Under the pieces are notes generated by a model, which saw only the letters and a program-made list of their open reading frames with translations, made no database searches and was not told the origin of the DNA. Both the position numbers and the translations under genes were made by a program. Of a DNA stretch of 64,000 nucleotides, positions 25,807 to 35,263 are shown in pieces (within the stretch, counting starts at the first letter, position 1; every line of letters begins with the position of its first letter). Location of the stretch: assembly GCF_014203025.1 (NCBI RefSeq), contig NZ_JACHID010000011.1, positions 23,562 through 87,561 of the forward strand, read 5' to 3'. Source of the stretch: Desulfurispira natronophila (GTDB lineage Bacteria; Chrysiogenota; Chrysiogenetes; Chrysiogenales; Chrysiogenaceae).

Positions 25807-27948
25807 TTGAGCACTCACACCGCTACCATAGCCAAAGAGCTTAACCTGAAAACCTTTCAGGTGGATAACTGTATAGCGCTCCACAAGGATGGCTCTACGG
25901 TTCCCTTTATCACCCGCTACCGCAAGGAGATGACCGGCGAGCTAGATGAAATGCAGGTGCGAGCCGTCATCGAGCGCCATACCTATCTGGAAAATCTTGA
26001 GCAGCGCCGCTGTGAGATCCTGGAGTCTGTAGAGTCCCAGGGGAAACTTAGTGATGAGTTGCGCCAGGCCATCCTCAAGTGCCAACGCCTGGTTGATCTG
26101 GAAGATCTCTACCTTCCCTTTCGCCCCAAAAAACGCACCCGGGCCACCATGGCTCGCGAGCGTGGCCTGGAGCCTGTTGCCACTGCTATTCTCAAGGGTG
26201 AAAGCACCGACACTGATTTTCTGCAAAAGTTTGTCAACCCCGAGCAGGAGGTACCGGATACTGATGCCGCTCTGGCCGGCGGTCTGGACATCATTGCGGA
26301 AACCATTGCCGAAGAGGCCGCAATCCGTAACCGAGTGCGCCACGTATTATCCGCTGAGGGCATTCTTGAGTGCAAAAAACGTCGCCTGGCTCCCGATGAC
26401 TCACCCTACACCATGTACTATGAGTATAGTGAACGACTACGGGATATCCCACCTCACCGCATACTTGCCATGAACCGCGCAGAGCAAGAGGACTGTATTC
26501 GCATCAAGTTGACTACCGACTTGGAAGCCCTGGAGCTGCAGCTTAAAGATATGGTGCTGCGACGATACCCTGACGCTATCCAGTCTCTGATTTCCCTGGC
26601 CCTGAGAGACTCCATCAAGCGCCTTATAATGCCCTCTCTTGAAACGGAACTGCGAAGCGAAAAAAACCAGCAGGCTCACGAGCACGCGGTAAAAGTATTT
26701 GGAGAAAACCTTAGGAATCTCCTGTTAACTCCACCGGTTCCGGCCAAAGCCATAATTGGCATTGACCCCGCCTATCGAACTGGATGCAAAGTTGTGGTAG
26801 TAAACCGCTACGGTGACTTGCTGGATCACGCCACTATTTATCCAGTGCCTCCCCGCAACGACTACGATGGTGCAACCAAAATTCTGCAAGGCATAATAGC
26901 AACGCACGATGTTGAAATAATTGCTATTGGCAATGGCACTGCCTCAGCAGAGACGGAAGCCTTTATCAGCGATTTTATCTCCTCTCAAAAGAAAAAACTG
27001 CAGTACCTTATAGTCAATGAGGCCGGTGCCAGCGTCTATAGTGTTTCGGAAGTCGCCCAGCAGGAGTTCCCTGACCACGACGCTACCGTACGTGGAGCCG
27101 TTTCCATAGCTCGCCGGGTGCAAGACCCACTGGCGGAACTGGTAAAAATCGACCCACGCAGTATTGGAGTCGGACAGTATCAACACGATATCAACCAGAA
27201 TTTTCTCAGTGCCAAACTGCAGGAGATAGTTGAAAGTGCGGTAAACTACGTAGGCGTAAACATCAACACCGCCAGTGCCTCTCTGTTGCGCTTCGTCTCG
27301 GGAGTTAATGCTACTGTTGCGAAAAATATTGTCGAGTATCGCCGTAGCATTGGGCAGTTCACCAATCGCAAGGAATTGCTGAAAGTGCCTCGGCTCGGCG
27401 AACAGACCTTTGTTCAGTGTGCAGGCTTTATTCGCATTCCCGAATCCACAGACTTTCTTGATAATACCGGCGTCCATCCTGAGTCTTACCCTACCGTGCA
27501 AAAACTCTTGAGTGCCGTAGGCCTAACTCCGGAAGAAGCCCAGTCGCACCTGTCCCTGAAAGTAAATCGCAAACTGGAGTCACTTGCCAGAGAGTTGGAT
27601 TGCGGACTGCCAACCCTAAGAGATATCGTTGAGGACATTACCAAGCCAGGCCGGGACCCGCGCAGTGAAATGGAGAAACCTATTCTCCGCAGTGCCCAGT
27701 TGAGCTTCAGTGATATTACAGAAGGGCAAGTGTTTGAAGGAGTCGTGCGCAATGTGGTAGACTTTGGGGCATTTATCGACATTGGCCTGAAAAACGATGG
27801 CCTGGTTCACATCAGTGAGCTTTCTGAACGCTTTGTTAAAAACCCCCATGAAGTGGTTGCCGTTGGCAACCGGGTAAAAGTACGAGTCTTAGGCGTAGAT
27901 GAAAAAAGACAGCGGTTGTCACTGAGTATGCGCCAGGTTCATGAATAG
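25807..27948 (+). CDS. tex: Tex-family RNA-binding transcription accessory protein
   Basis: A 713-residue Tex protein. It opens with the helical Tex-N region (KTFQVDNCIALHKDGSTVPFITRYRKEMTG). A YqgF/RNase H-like domain (IIGIDPAYRTGCKVVVVN, IAIGNGTASAETEAF) is followed by helix-hairpin-helix motifs (GVNINTASASLLRFVSGVN, LLKVPRLGEQTF). A C-terminal S1 RNA-binding domain (GQVFEGVVRNVVDFGAFIDIGLK, HISELSERFVKNP) completes the usual order. It is thought to affect transcription and RNA turnover. The start is a TTG at 25807 with GGGAGG close upstream. It follows the radical SAM gene by 39 nt. Confidence 0.93.
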   Translation: MSTHTATIAKELNLKTFQVDNCIALHKDGSTVPFITRYRKEMTGELDEMQVRAVIERHTYLENLEQRRCEILESVESQGKLSDELRQAILKCQRLVDLEDLYLPFRPKKRTRATMARERGLEPVATAILKGESTDTDFLQKFVNPEQEVPDTDAALAGGLDIIAETIAEEAAIRNRVRHVLSAEGILECKKRRLAPDDSPYTMYYEYSERLRDIPPHRILAMNRAEQEDCIRIKLTTDLEALELQLKDMVLRRYPDAIQSLISLALRDSIKRLIMPSLETELRSEKNQQAHEHAVKVFGENLRNLLLTPPVPAKAIIGIDPAYRTGCKVVVVNRYGDLLDHATIYPVPPRNDYDGATKILQGIIATHDVEIIAIGNGTASAETEAFISDFISSQKKKLQYLIVNEAGASVYSVSEVAQQEFPDHDATVRGAVSIARRVQDPLAELVKIDPRSIGVGQYQHDINQNFLSAKLQEIVESAVNYVGVNINTASASLLRFVSGVNATVAKNIVEYRRSIGQFTNRKELLKVPRLGEQTFVQCAGFIRIPESTDFLDNTGVHPESYPTVQKLLSAVGLTPEEAQSHLSLKVNRKLESLARELDCGLPTLRDIVEDITKPGRDPRSEMEKPILRSAQLSFSDITEGQVFEGVVRNVVDFGAFIDIGLKNDGLVHISELSERFVKNPHEVVAVGNRVKVRVLGVDEKRQRLSLSMRQVHE

Positions 27949-27987
27949 TTACCCGTACACCTGAAATTGTCACCAGCAAGGAGACCC

Positions 27988-28821
27988 ATGGAATTCCTAG
28001 CCAATCCGAATTTCCCTCTGGCTCTGACCCTTACGGTACTGGCCGGCTTGTCCACAGCTATTGGTGGCCTTATTGCGCTTTTTGTGCGAACTCAAAATAC
28101 CGTTGGTCTCTCTTTTGGCTTGGGATTCTCCGCCGGTGTAATGATTTACGTCTCTTTTGTAGAGATTTTCCCGGAGGCTATTGAGGCCTTTGAGGCACAC
28201 TATAGTCATGAGTATGGCTACTTTCTGGCAACCATTTTCCTTTTTGTCGGCATAGCTATTACGGCCTTGATTGACTACTTTATTCCCGGTGACATCAACC
28301 CACACGAGCTCAAAAAGGCCTCAGAGTTTGTAGCCGATGATGAGCTCAGGGTGCAAAAAGCACTTGCTCTCAAGCGTACTGGAACTTTCACTGCACTGGC
28401 AGTGGCTATCCACAACTTCCCTGAAGGTTTTGCCACCTTTACCGTTGCCATGATAGATCCGGCCATTGCCATACCCATCGCCATTGCCATTGCCATCCAC
28501 AATATTCCTGAGGGTGTTGCGGTGGCACTGCCCATTTATCACGGAACCGGCAGCCGCAAAAAAGGCTTCTGGTATGCTTTTCTTTCTGGCCTGGCCGAGC
28601 CAGTGGGGGCGGTTGTAGGCTTTGCCCTGCTGGCACCGTTTCTTACGGAAGCCTCTCTGGGGATTGTTTTTGCCATGGTTGCGGGAATCATGATCTACAT
28701 ATCCTTTGATGAACTCCTGCCAGCGGCACGGCTTTACGGCACTAATCACTCCACTATTATAGGCTTGCTGCTTGGCATGCTGGTGATGGCCAGCAGCTTG
28801 GTAGCATTTGAGTTCTGGTAA
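27988..28821 (+). CDS. zupT: ZIP-family divalent metal transporter ZupT
   Basis: A 277-residue inner-membrane transporter for Zn(II) and other divalent ions. Eight hydrophobic segments are visible. Segments IV and V carry the metal-binding motifs HNFPEGFATF and HNIPEGVAVALPI, the ZIP signature. A charged cytoplasmic loop (INPHELKKASEFVADDELRVQ) lies between segments III and IV. The ATG at 27988 has AAGGAG upstream; an in-frame TTG at 27967 lies before that site. It lies 40 bp after tex. Confidence 0.92.
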   Translation: MEFLANPNFPLALTLTVLAGLSTAIGGLIALFVRTQNTVGLSFGLGFSAGVMIYVSFVEIFPEAIEAFEAHYSHEYGYFLATIFLFVGIAITALIDYFIPGDINPHELKKASEFVADDELRVQKALALKRTGTFTALAVAIHNFPEGFATFTVAMIDPAIAIPIAIAIAIHNIPEGVAVALPIYHGTGSRKKGFWYAFLSGLAEPVGAVVGFALLAPFLTEASLGIVFAMVAGIMIYISFDELLPAARLYGTNHSTIIGLLLGMLVMASSLVAFEFW

Positions 28822-28976
28822 AAAGCAGGTGACAATTTACCCGTGGACCATACCATTACCCGCATCTATCTGGTTACTGGTGCTCCTGCTGATAAAACTC
28901 AAGGTAAGTCTAACACCTACAAAAGCGCCGGGTCTTCCAATACCTAGGGGTAAAGTAATATATCAGGAGCTGCGAC

Positions 28977-30248
28977 ATGCTTGACATGAAGCGTCTTCGC
29001 GACGAGCGAGACAAGTTTGAGAAACGATTACAACTGAGAGACCCATCACTGAATTTTAACAATTTGCTGGAGCTTGATGATAAAAGACGTCAAGTAATGG
29101 CAGAGCTACAGCACAAACAAGGACTTCGAAACGAGACTAGCAAAAAAATTGGCGTCATAAAAAAGCAAGGTGGCGACGCCAGCGAAATTATGGGGCAAAT
29201 GAAAACTTTGTCAGAAGAGCTGAAATCCCTGGAAAACCACTCACGGGAGCTAGAGGAAGCTCTTCAGGCAGCTTTGCTTCAGATACCCAACATTCCCCAC
29301 GAAGATGTCCCAGCTGGAGCCAGCGAAGAACAGAATATCCAGTTGCGCCAGGTTGGTACTGTTCCGAGTTTTGACTTTGCTCCCCGCTCACACGATGAGC
29401 TGGGGGTCGAGCTGGATATATTGGACTTCAGTCGTGGTGTAAAAATAGCCCAGTCCCGCTTTGTTATTTATAAGGGACTAGGGGCGCGTTTGGAGCGTGC
29501 TCTTATCAACTTCATGCTGGATGAGCATCAACAAACAGGCTACACTGAGATATTGCCTCCACTCATGGTGAATCGAACCGCCATGACCGGCACCGGACAG
29601 CTTCCCAAATTTGAGGACGACCTATTCTCTACAGAAGAGGGTCAACTGCTCATGATCCCCACAGCAGAAGTTCCTCTCACCAATATGCACAGCGACGAGA
29701 TCCTTAAGGAAGAGCAACTTCCTTTGCGTTACACAGCATACACTCCATGTTTTCGTCGCGAAGCCGGTTCGTACGGAAAAGATACCAAAGGCTTGATTCG
29801 ACAGCACCAGTTTAACAAAGTGGAGCTGGTAGGCTTCTGTCACCCAGAGCACTCTTACGCTAATCTTGACGAATTACTGCAACAAGCGGAGCAAATTCTG
29901 CAAAAACTCCACCTACCGTACCGAGTGGTTGAATTGTGCAGCGGCGATCTGGGTTTCAGTGCCGCGCGCACTTACGATATAGAGGTGTGGGTTCCCTCCC
30001 AGAAAACCTATCGGGAAATATCCTCTTGCTCTAACTTTGAAGACTTTCAAAGTCGCCGGGCCAAAATAAGATACAAGGACAGCCAGGGCAAGAATCACTA
30101 CCTGCACACGATAAACGGCTCAGGGCTTGCTGTAGGAAGAACCGTCGTTGCTATTCTTGAAAACTGTCAGAATGCTGATGGCTCTGTAACCATTCCATCA
30201 GTACTGATTCCCTACATGGGCGGAATAGAAAAGATATCTGCGCCTTAG
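28977..30248 (+). CDS. serS: Seryl-tRNA synthetase
   Basis: A 423-residue class II synthetase that charges tRNA-Ser. The N-terminal ~100 residues are the antiparallel coiled-coil arm that holds the tRNA ([23 protein letters not shown]). The catalytic core has motif 1 near [18 protein letters not shown], motif 2 as [22 protein letters not shown], and motif 3 as [16 protein letters not shown]. The length is normal. CAGGAG precedes the ATG. No T-box leader is seen upstream. Confidence 0.97.
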   Translation: MLDMKRLRDERDKFEKRLQLRDPSLNFNNLLELDDKRRQVMAELQHKQGLRNETSKKIGVIKKQGGDASEIMGQMKTLSEELKSLENHSRELEEALQAALLQIPNIPHEDVPAGASEEQNIQLRQVGTVPSFDFAPRSHDELGVELDILDFSRGVKIAQSRFVIYKGLGARLERALINFMLDEHQQTGYTEILPPLMVNRTAMTGTGQLPKFEDDLFSTEEGQLLMIPTAEVPLTNMHSDEILKEEQLPLRYTAYTPCFRREAGSYGKDTKGLIRQHQFNKVELVGFCHPEHSYANLDELLQQAEQILQKLHLPYRVVELCSGDLGFSAARTYDIEVWVPSQKTYREISSCSNFEDFQSRRAKIRYKDSQGKNHYLHTINGSGLAVGRTVVAILENCQNADGSVTIPSVLIPYMGGIEKISAP

Positions 30249-30415
30249 TGTGAGCATTGTTATCGCACAAGTGAAACCGCTCATTGACAAAGGTCGTGTT
30301 TTATTTCATTTTACTATATCCAGTATTTTGCAATGAACCGTGTGGCAACGACACAGAGTGGTCTGCTTTTGCAGCTATAAAAACAAAAACCTTTACATCT
30401 CTTAGAGGGTTACAC

Positions 30416-31243
30416 ATGAAACGCGAAAAAACCGACTATATAGTCCAGTCAGTCTGCAATGCCCTGGATATCCTGGAGACTTTCAAGGACGCTGGCGAGC
30501 TTGATATTCGCGCTATTCGGGAAAAGTTTGAACTCAGCAAAAACAATATGTTTCGGCTTTTAACTACTCTTGAGGCCCACGGATATGTTGAGCGCAACCC
30601 CTACACAAAAAACTATCGCTTGGGTTTGAAAAACTTTGAACTTTCACAAGCCTATATAAGCAAAATAGACCTTATAAAGACGACAGAACCTATCCTGGAA
30701 GAACTGGTGGATGAGCTGGATGAGTCTTCATATATTGGAGTTCTGCGTAGTAAGAGTGTGGTGTATCTCAATGTTGTTGAAACTTCCCAGTTTGTTCGCA
30801 TTGTTCCACGCATTGGCAGCGTCGGATCACCATTTCGCACAGCTATTGGCAAATGTCAGCTTTTTGACGACAGCCCAGAAAAGATACGTCAACGGATAGA
30901 GGCTGATGAGCAGCGTATTCGCGGTGATCAACGTTCTCCTCGAGCTGGCATTGAAGGGTTTATCGAGGAAATTGAAGCTGCCCGACTTATAGGCTATGCC
31001 ATAGATGATGAAGAGTTTGAGGAGGGAGTACGCTGTGTCGGAGCTCCTTTACGAGACTACACCGGTCGCATTACTGCTGGTATGAGCGTTTCCGGCCCCA
31101 TCCAACGCATGTCACATGATCACATTGAAAAAAGTATAGCCCCAGCCCTGTTACGTGCAGCTAGCAAAGCAAGTGCCCGAATGGGTTACTCTTCACATGT
31201 ACAGCAGGAACATGAGTTAACAAGCCTGTCCGAGCCACAGTAA
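30416..31243 (+). CDS. IclR-family transcriptional regulator
   Basis: A 275-residue regulator. The N-terminal winged helix (VQSVCNALDILETFKDAGELDIRAI, LSKNNMFRLLTTLEAHGYVERNPYTKNYRLG) is followed by the IclR effector-binding domain with GSVGSPFRTAIGKCQL, YAIDDEEFEEGVRCVGAPLRDYTGRITAGMSVSGP. IclR proteins bind small metabolites and usually regulate nearby catabolic genes, but the neighbours here (serS and a small unknown gene) give no clue. The ATG at 30416 follows AGAGGG; the longer frame from 30284 has no ribosome site. The linker between the two domains carries many acidic residues. Confidence 0.88.
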   Translation: MKREKTDYIVQSVCNALDILETFKDAGELDIRAIREKFELSKNNMFRLLTTLEAHGYVERNPYTKNYRLGLKNFELSQAYISKIDLIKTTEPILEELVDELDESSYIGVLRSKSVVYLNVVETSQFVRIVPRIGSVGSPFRTAIGKCQLFDDSPEKIRQRIEADEQRIRGDQRSPRAGIEGFIEEIEAARLIGYAIDDEEFEEGVRCVGAPLRDYTGRITAGMSVSGPIQRMSHDHIEKSIAPALLRAASKASARMGYSSHVQQEHELTSLSEPQ

Positions 31244-31248
31244 ATTAT

Positions 31249-31281
31249 CCTGCAAGGACTTGCAGAAAAAGTCCTTGCAGG
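31249..31281. terminator. Hairpin just after the IclR regulator
   Basis: Arms CCTGCAAGGACT (31249-31260) and AGTCCTTGCAGG (31270-31281) pair perfectly around a 9-nt loop, directly after the stop codon. No T run follows, so it may protect the 3' end or act with the terminator at 31305. Confidence 0.5.
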
Positions 31282-31304
31282 CCATTGGTCCTCGTACTGG
31301 ATCA

Positions 31305-31338
31305 GCCGGACAACTCAGTCATGAGCTCCGGCTTTTTG
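31305..31338 (+). terminator. Rho-independent terminator after the IclR regulator
   Basis: GCCGGA (31305-31310) pairs with TCCGGC (31327-31332), with an inner CTCA/TGAG stem, and is followed by TTTTT. It ends the plus-strand transcript from serS/IclR. Confidence 0.75.
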
Positions 31339-31487
31339 CTTTGAAGAGGCAGCTCTATTGCCACTGCTGGCATCACATTATGCCTCTGACATATAGAGCT
31401 CTATGCTGAGTCAGCCTCCTGGTAACCGGGCATCAATTTTCCCCAGACAAACCGATACACAGTATTTATACAGCAACAGCTATCGCC

Positions 31488-31694
31488 CTATGAGCGCCCT
31501 CCACCCATCATTGTCATAATGTTGCTCATATCCATACCCTGCATTTGCTCCTGGCAAGCAGCCATTATCTCCATCATTGCCACTGGGTTGGTTTGCATCA
31601 TTTTTATAACTTCGGGCATCAGAGACTTAAGAAACTCCACCTGCTGTGATTCGTCCAGTTGACTGAACTGCTCCTGCAGTTTTTCTGCATTCAT
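31488..31694 (-). CDS. Small Met/Gln-rich protein of unknown function
   Basis: A 68-residue acidic, helical protein. It has 13 methionines, most of them in the second half (KMMQTNPVAMMEIMAACQEQ, MQGMDMSNIMTMMGGG). It has no signal peptide and one cysteine. The Gly/Met tail recalls the GroEL C-terminus but the rest does not. AGGAG lies eight bases before the ATG, so I take it as real. It is an isolated minus-strand gene between the IclR terminator and the secretion operon. I cannot assign a role; metal or thioether chemistry is only a thought from the Met content. Confidence 0.6.
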   Translation of the reverse strand: MNAEKLQEQFSQLDESQQVEFLKSLMPEVIKMMQTNPVAMMEIMAACQEQMQGMDMSNIMTMMGGGRS

Positions 31695-32202
31695 GTAAAC
31701 ACTCCTGTTCTCTTTATTACGTGTAGGCTCTATAATATCAAAGAATTTTTCCTCCGTACAGGCAGCAGCAGTTTGCCCAAGCTATATTGAGCTATATGTA
31801 TTTAGCAGGTGAACGCTTGCATCATCAGTATATTCAAGATAGGATTGATACGTATAGAATCAAAGCAAGTAAAGCTGCTCGGCTATCCCTTGCCCATGTT
31901 AATGTGATAGCTTTATTAAACACCCTTAGTGTACCTTGGTCACATACCAGTATAAAGCAGTACTCATGGTTGAGGCTCTCAGGCTACATCTTGGTCTCAT
32001 TTAGCGCGGCGTCGCTCAGGAGTAAACAGGGCACCAATAACGACCTCTTATTTACTCACACCTGGGTGTAAACCATAGCACAACAGAGCTCGCAGTAAGC
32101 TTTGCTCACTGAAAATCTGCTTCTGATCAGCAGGGTAGCTAAACAGTCTAATTATCTTCTTTGCTGTAACTTTTAAGTAGGTAGCTACAGTTGGAGACAG
32201 CC
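31695..32202. other. Upstream region of the secretion/hemerythrin operon
   Basis: This 508-nt AT-rich gap separates the divergent small gene and the ABC/hemerythrin operon. The open frame at 31787-32071 has no ribosome site and no recognisable sequence. I see no convincing -10/-35 pair, sigma-54 site or riboswitch-like fold, although it should hold the promoter of the operon. Confidence 0.4.
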
Positions 32203-33897
32203 ATGAATATTGAAACATTTCGGCGTGATGCCAGTATATTTCGCACCATGCTATCGTTGCCACGCAGTGGTTCAGCCATAAGCGACCTGGCAGTGTCATC
32301 AGTTTTTATAAATATTCTCTCCCTGGCTTTGCCACTTATTCTCCTGCAAGCCTTTGACAGGATTGTACCCAATCAGGCTACAGCCACCCTCTGGTGGCTG
32401 GTATTAGGTGGAGTGACAGCCGCTGCCATAGAAACCCTTTTGCGTATTTCACGCAGCACTACTTCAGGCTGGAGCTCGGCCCGTCTGGAGTATATGGGCA
32501 GTTGCCTGGTGGTGGAGCGCCTGCTTTCATGCCGCCTGGTTGACTTTGAGCGGCACGGGGTGGGTGTCTACCTGGATCGCATAGGAGCGCTCTCTACACT
32601 GCGATCCTTTCTGGGAGGGCAGGTATTTCAGGTAGCCATGGATCTCCCCTTCACTCTTCTTTTTATCGGTGTCATCTGGTTCCTGGCAGGAGATTTTATT
32701 CTTTGGCCCCTGGGTATCCTGTTGCTCTACATTATTGTGGCTACAGCACTCAAGGTGATCTTTCAAAAGGAGCGCAGTTCACAGGCAAGCATCACCGATC
32801 GCCGTTACAACTTTATCATTGAATTACTGGGAAACATCCACATCGTCAAGGCCATGGGGCTCGAAGAAGTTTTCATGAGACGCTATGAGCGATTGCAAAA
32901 AAGCAACGCAGAAGCCAACTCACAGGTTGCATTCTGGGGCGCTATCCCCATGCATACCGGCCTGCTGTTCAGTCATCTGATGCTTTTTACCGTTCTCATT
33001 GCCGGCGGCTTCAAGGTTATTGGCGGGGAGCTCACTCTGGGGACGCTCGTGGCCGTTTCGCTGCTCTCTACACGTTCCTTGCAGCCAGTGCAGGGTTTCA
33101 TGTCCTTCTGGATTCGTATGGCCGATGTCAACCTGGCCCGAGAGCAACTTGCCAAGGTAGCTGAGATGCCCCTTGACTTACAGGAGTCGCTTCCCCCATT
33201 TCCGCGCATCAACCAGGGCAATATCGAGCTGCAAAATATCAGTTTTCGCTACTCTCCTCAGGCACCCCTGTTGTTTGAGGATATCTCATGCTACATACCT
33301 CACGGTGAAATGGTTGTTATTCATCCCGGAATCAGCGGATCCGGCTCCACAACTCTTATGAACATTCTTAGCGGAATCATGGCGACTACCGGTGGGGCGG
33401 TGGTTGTCGAGGGCTACAGTCTGGCAGACTGGGATACGCGCTTTCTCGTGGGCAGCATAGCGTACATTCCCAAGGAAGGGCGACTGTTTCAAGGTACCAT
33501 TCTTGATAACCTGACCATGTTTCAGCCCAAACTGCGGGACGCTGCCCTTGATGCAGCCGCTCTAGTTGAGCTTGACGATATTGTTGCCCACCTGCCTCAG
33601 GGGTACGAAACACCTGTTACCAGTCAGTCCAACAACCTGTTGCCCAGTGATCTGCTGCAGCGTATTGCGGTAGCACGTGCCCTGGGTGTGCGGCCCCGCA
33701 TCCTGCTGATTGATCAGGCAGAAGTACTCATGGGCCAGCAGACCTTTGAGCTGCTCCTGAGGTTGCTGCGACACCTCAAAGGGCGCTGCACCATCGTTTT
33801 GATATCTGACAATCCAAGGATAACCGAAATTGCTGATAGAGTTTTCTGCATCAGGGATCGGCAATTGCAGCCAGTTGAGGGAGGGCTGTATGTCTGA
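32203..33897 (+). CDS. Type I secretion ABC half-transporter with degenerate ATPase
   Basis: A 564-residue membrane-ABC protein. Residues ~30-310 hold six hydrophobic segments of an exporter domain (SVFINILSLALPLILLQAFDRIVP is diagnostic of type I secretion ABC proteins). Residues ~345-560 are the nucleotide-binding domain, but its key residues are lost. Walker A is GISGSGSTT (Lys replaced by Ser), the Q-loop Gln is Lys (YIPKEGRLF), the signature LSGGQ is LPSDL (480-484), the catalytic Glu is Gln505 (LLIDQAE), and the H-loop His is Asp (LISDNPRI). It is therefore unlikely to hydrolyse ATP and should pair with the ABC protein at 35260. There is no C39 domain. The ATG at 32203 has GGAGA upstream. 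The hemerythrin gene overlaps its end by 8 nt. Confidence 0.85.
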   Translation: MNIETFRRDASIFRTMLSLPRSGSAISDLAVSSVFINILSLALPLILLQAFDRIVPNQATATLWWLVLGGVTAAAIETLLRISRSTTSGWSSARLEYMGSCLVVERLLSCRLVDFERHGVGVYLDRIGALSTLRSFLGGQVFQVAMDLPFTLLFIGVIWFLAGDFILWPLGILLLYIIVATALKVIFQKERSSQASITDRRYNFIIELLGNIHIVKAMGLEEVFMRRYERLQKSNAEANSQVAFWGAIPMHTGLLFSHLMLFTVLIAGGFKVIGGELTLGTLVAVSLLSTRSLQPVQGFMSFWIRMADVNLAREQLAKVAEMPLDLQESLPPFPRINQGNIELQNISFRYSPQAPLLFEDISCYIPHGEMVVIHPGISGSGSTTLMNILSGIMATTGGAVVVEGYSLADWDTRFLVGSIAYIPKEGRLFQGTILDNLTMFQPKLRDAALDAAALVELDDIVAHLPQGYETPVTSQSNNLLPSDLLQRIAVARALGVRPRILLIDQAEVLMGQQTFELLLRLLRHLKGRCTIVLISDNPRITEIADRVFCIRDRQLQPVEGGLYV

Positions 33898-35263
33898 GTT
33901 GCACTGGACACGGTGGCTTCTGCAAACAGCACGAACCTGGGATGACATCAAGGATGCCTTCAGCAGCATGCGGGTAGATATGCTGGACGATGACCATCGA
34001 CGCCTTACCGAGTTTACGCTGGAGCTCAACACCCTTATCGATCTGCTTGAGAGGGACGGTTTCAACCTGGTCTACATTGATAGGCAGCGGGAGCTGCTCA
34101 CACACATTTATAATTTTGCCGAGGCTCACTTTGAGCGGGAAGAACGCATAATTGAAAAGTTTGCCATCCCGGGAGCTCAAACCCAGCAGGAGCAGCATGA
34201 AAAGTTTCTGAGTGCGCTGCAAAGTGATATAGACGCATTCAACTCCGGCAAACTTACAGTTGGCGAGACACTGAAAAACTCGATTTTGCAGTCCTGGGCA
34301 AATCACGTCAATTATATTGATGCCACTACATTTCGTGATGGCGAGTGGGTTGAGCAAGCTATACATAAGGCTCAGCAGTGGGACGATATTGCCGAGCTTT
34401 ACTGTTCAACTGGGTTGGATGAGATTGACCACCAGCATCGCGAGCTCGTATCGGCAGGGCTGGAGCTGAAAAGGGAAATTATTCAGGGCAAATCCCCGGA
34501 CTTCCCAATGCCTGAAGGGGAATATATCGCCAATAAACTCGCTGCCCTTCTGGAAATGGCACAGATGCATTTTACCTATGAAGAGGACTTAATCCAAGGG
34601 CTGAACATCTCGGGATTTGATGAGCACATGAGTCAGCACCAAAGCCTTGCCGTGAAATTGACGTCCATGGTGTCAGAGGCAAAAGTGACTGATTCGGAGG
34701 AAGTTCTGTCAGCGATTCACTCTATTCTCATGTACTGGCGCTCCCACATAAACCAGGAAGACTACGACCTTTTCCAGCTTTCCCGCTGGATCGAGCGGTT
34801 AATTGGCAGTGCAAGCTCCTGGGATCAGGTTGCACCGGTAATCCGGTCTACCGGGGTTGATGCCATTGACGACCAGCACAAACATGTGACTATTGAAACT
34901 CTTCGCCTGCACACCTTTATTGAATCCATGCGCACCCAGCAAATAGACAGTCAAACCATCCGGGAGATAGATGAGCAGTTCGAACTCATCCAGGATATGG
35001 TGCAGAGCCACTTTGAGTTCGAAGATGCCATGATGGAGAGTGCGAAGCTGCCGGATATCGCATCCCACAAGGCATACCACGCAGAGTTCAGCGTTATGCT
35101 GAAAGAGTTTCACTCTAACCTGCGCAAAGGCAACATGATTATTTCGGTAGAAATCAAACGCAGACTTGTCAGCTGGTGGTTTAACCATATCAACGTGGTT
35201 GACTACAATGCCTTTTATCACCGTCGCGAGGAGCTGAACAGATTGACCCGGGTAGAGACATGA
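33890..35263 (+). CDS. Triple hemerythrin-domain protein inside the secretion operon
   Basis: A 457-residue soluble protein with three tandem hemerythrin-like four-helix domains (about residues 25-150, 165-300, 315-455). Domains 2 and 3 keep the full diiron ligand set. Domain 2 has DHQHRE, HFTYEE, HMSQH and HINQED; domain 3 has DDQHKH, HFEFED, HKAYH and HINVVD. Domain 1 has DDDHRR, HFEREE and HVNYID, but only one His of the HxxxH motif (QQEQHEKF), so it may bind one iron or none. Such domains bind O2 or NO, or sense iron/redox state. There is no signal peptide or membrane segment, so it is cytoplasmic. The ATG at 33890 follows GGAGGG and overlaps the upstream ABC gene; its stop overlaps the next ABC gene by 4 nt, giving tight coupling to the transporter. 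Confidence 0.9.
   Translation: MSELHWTRWLLQTARTWDDIKDAFSSMRVDMLDDDHRRLTEFTLELNTLIDLLERDGFNLVYIDRQRELLTHIYNFAEAHFEREERIIEKFAIPGAQTQQEQHEKFLSALQSDIDAFNSGKLTVGETLKNSILQSWANHVNYIDATTFRDGEWVEQAIHKAQQWDDIAELYCSTGLDEIDHQHRELVSAGLELKREIIQGKSPDFPMPEGEYIANKLAALLEMAQMHFTYEEDLIQGLNISGFDEHMSQHQSLAVKLTSMVSEAKVTDSEEVLSAIHSILMYWRSHINQEDYDLFQLSRWIERLIGSASSWDQVAPVIRSTGVDAIDDQHKHVTIETLRLHTFIESMRTQQIDSQTIREIDEQFELIQDMVQSHFEFEDAMMESAKLPDIASHKAYHAEFSVMLKEFHSNLRKGNMIISVEIKRRLVSWWFNHINVVDYNAFYHRREELNRLTRVET

Noticed and set aside
31787..32071. A 94-residue open frame upstream of the secretion operon
   Set aside because: No ribosome site, ordinary non-coding composition and no recognisable motif.
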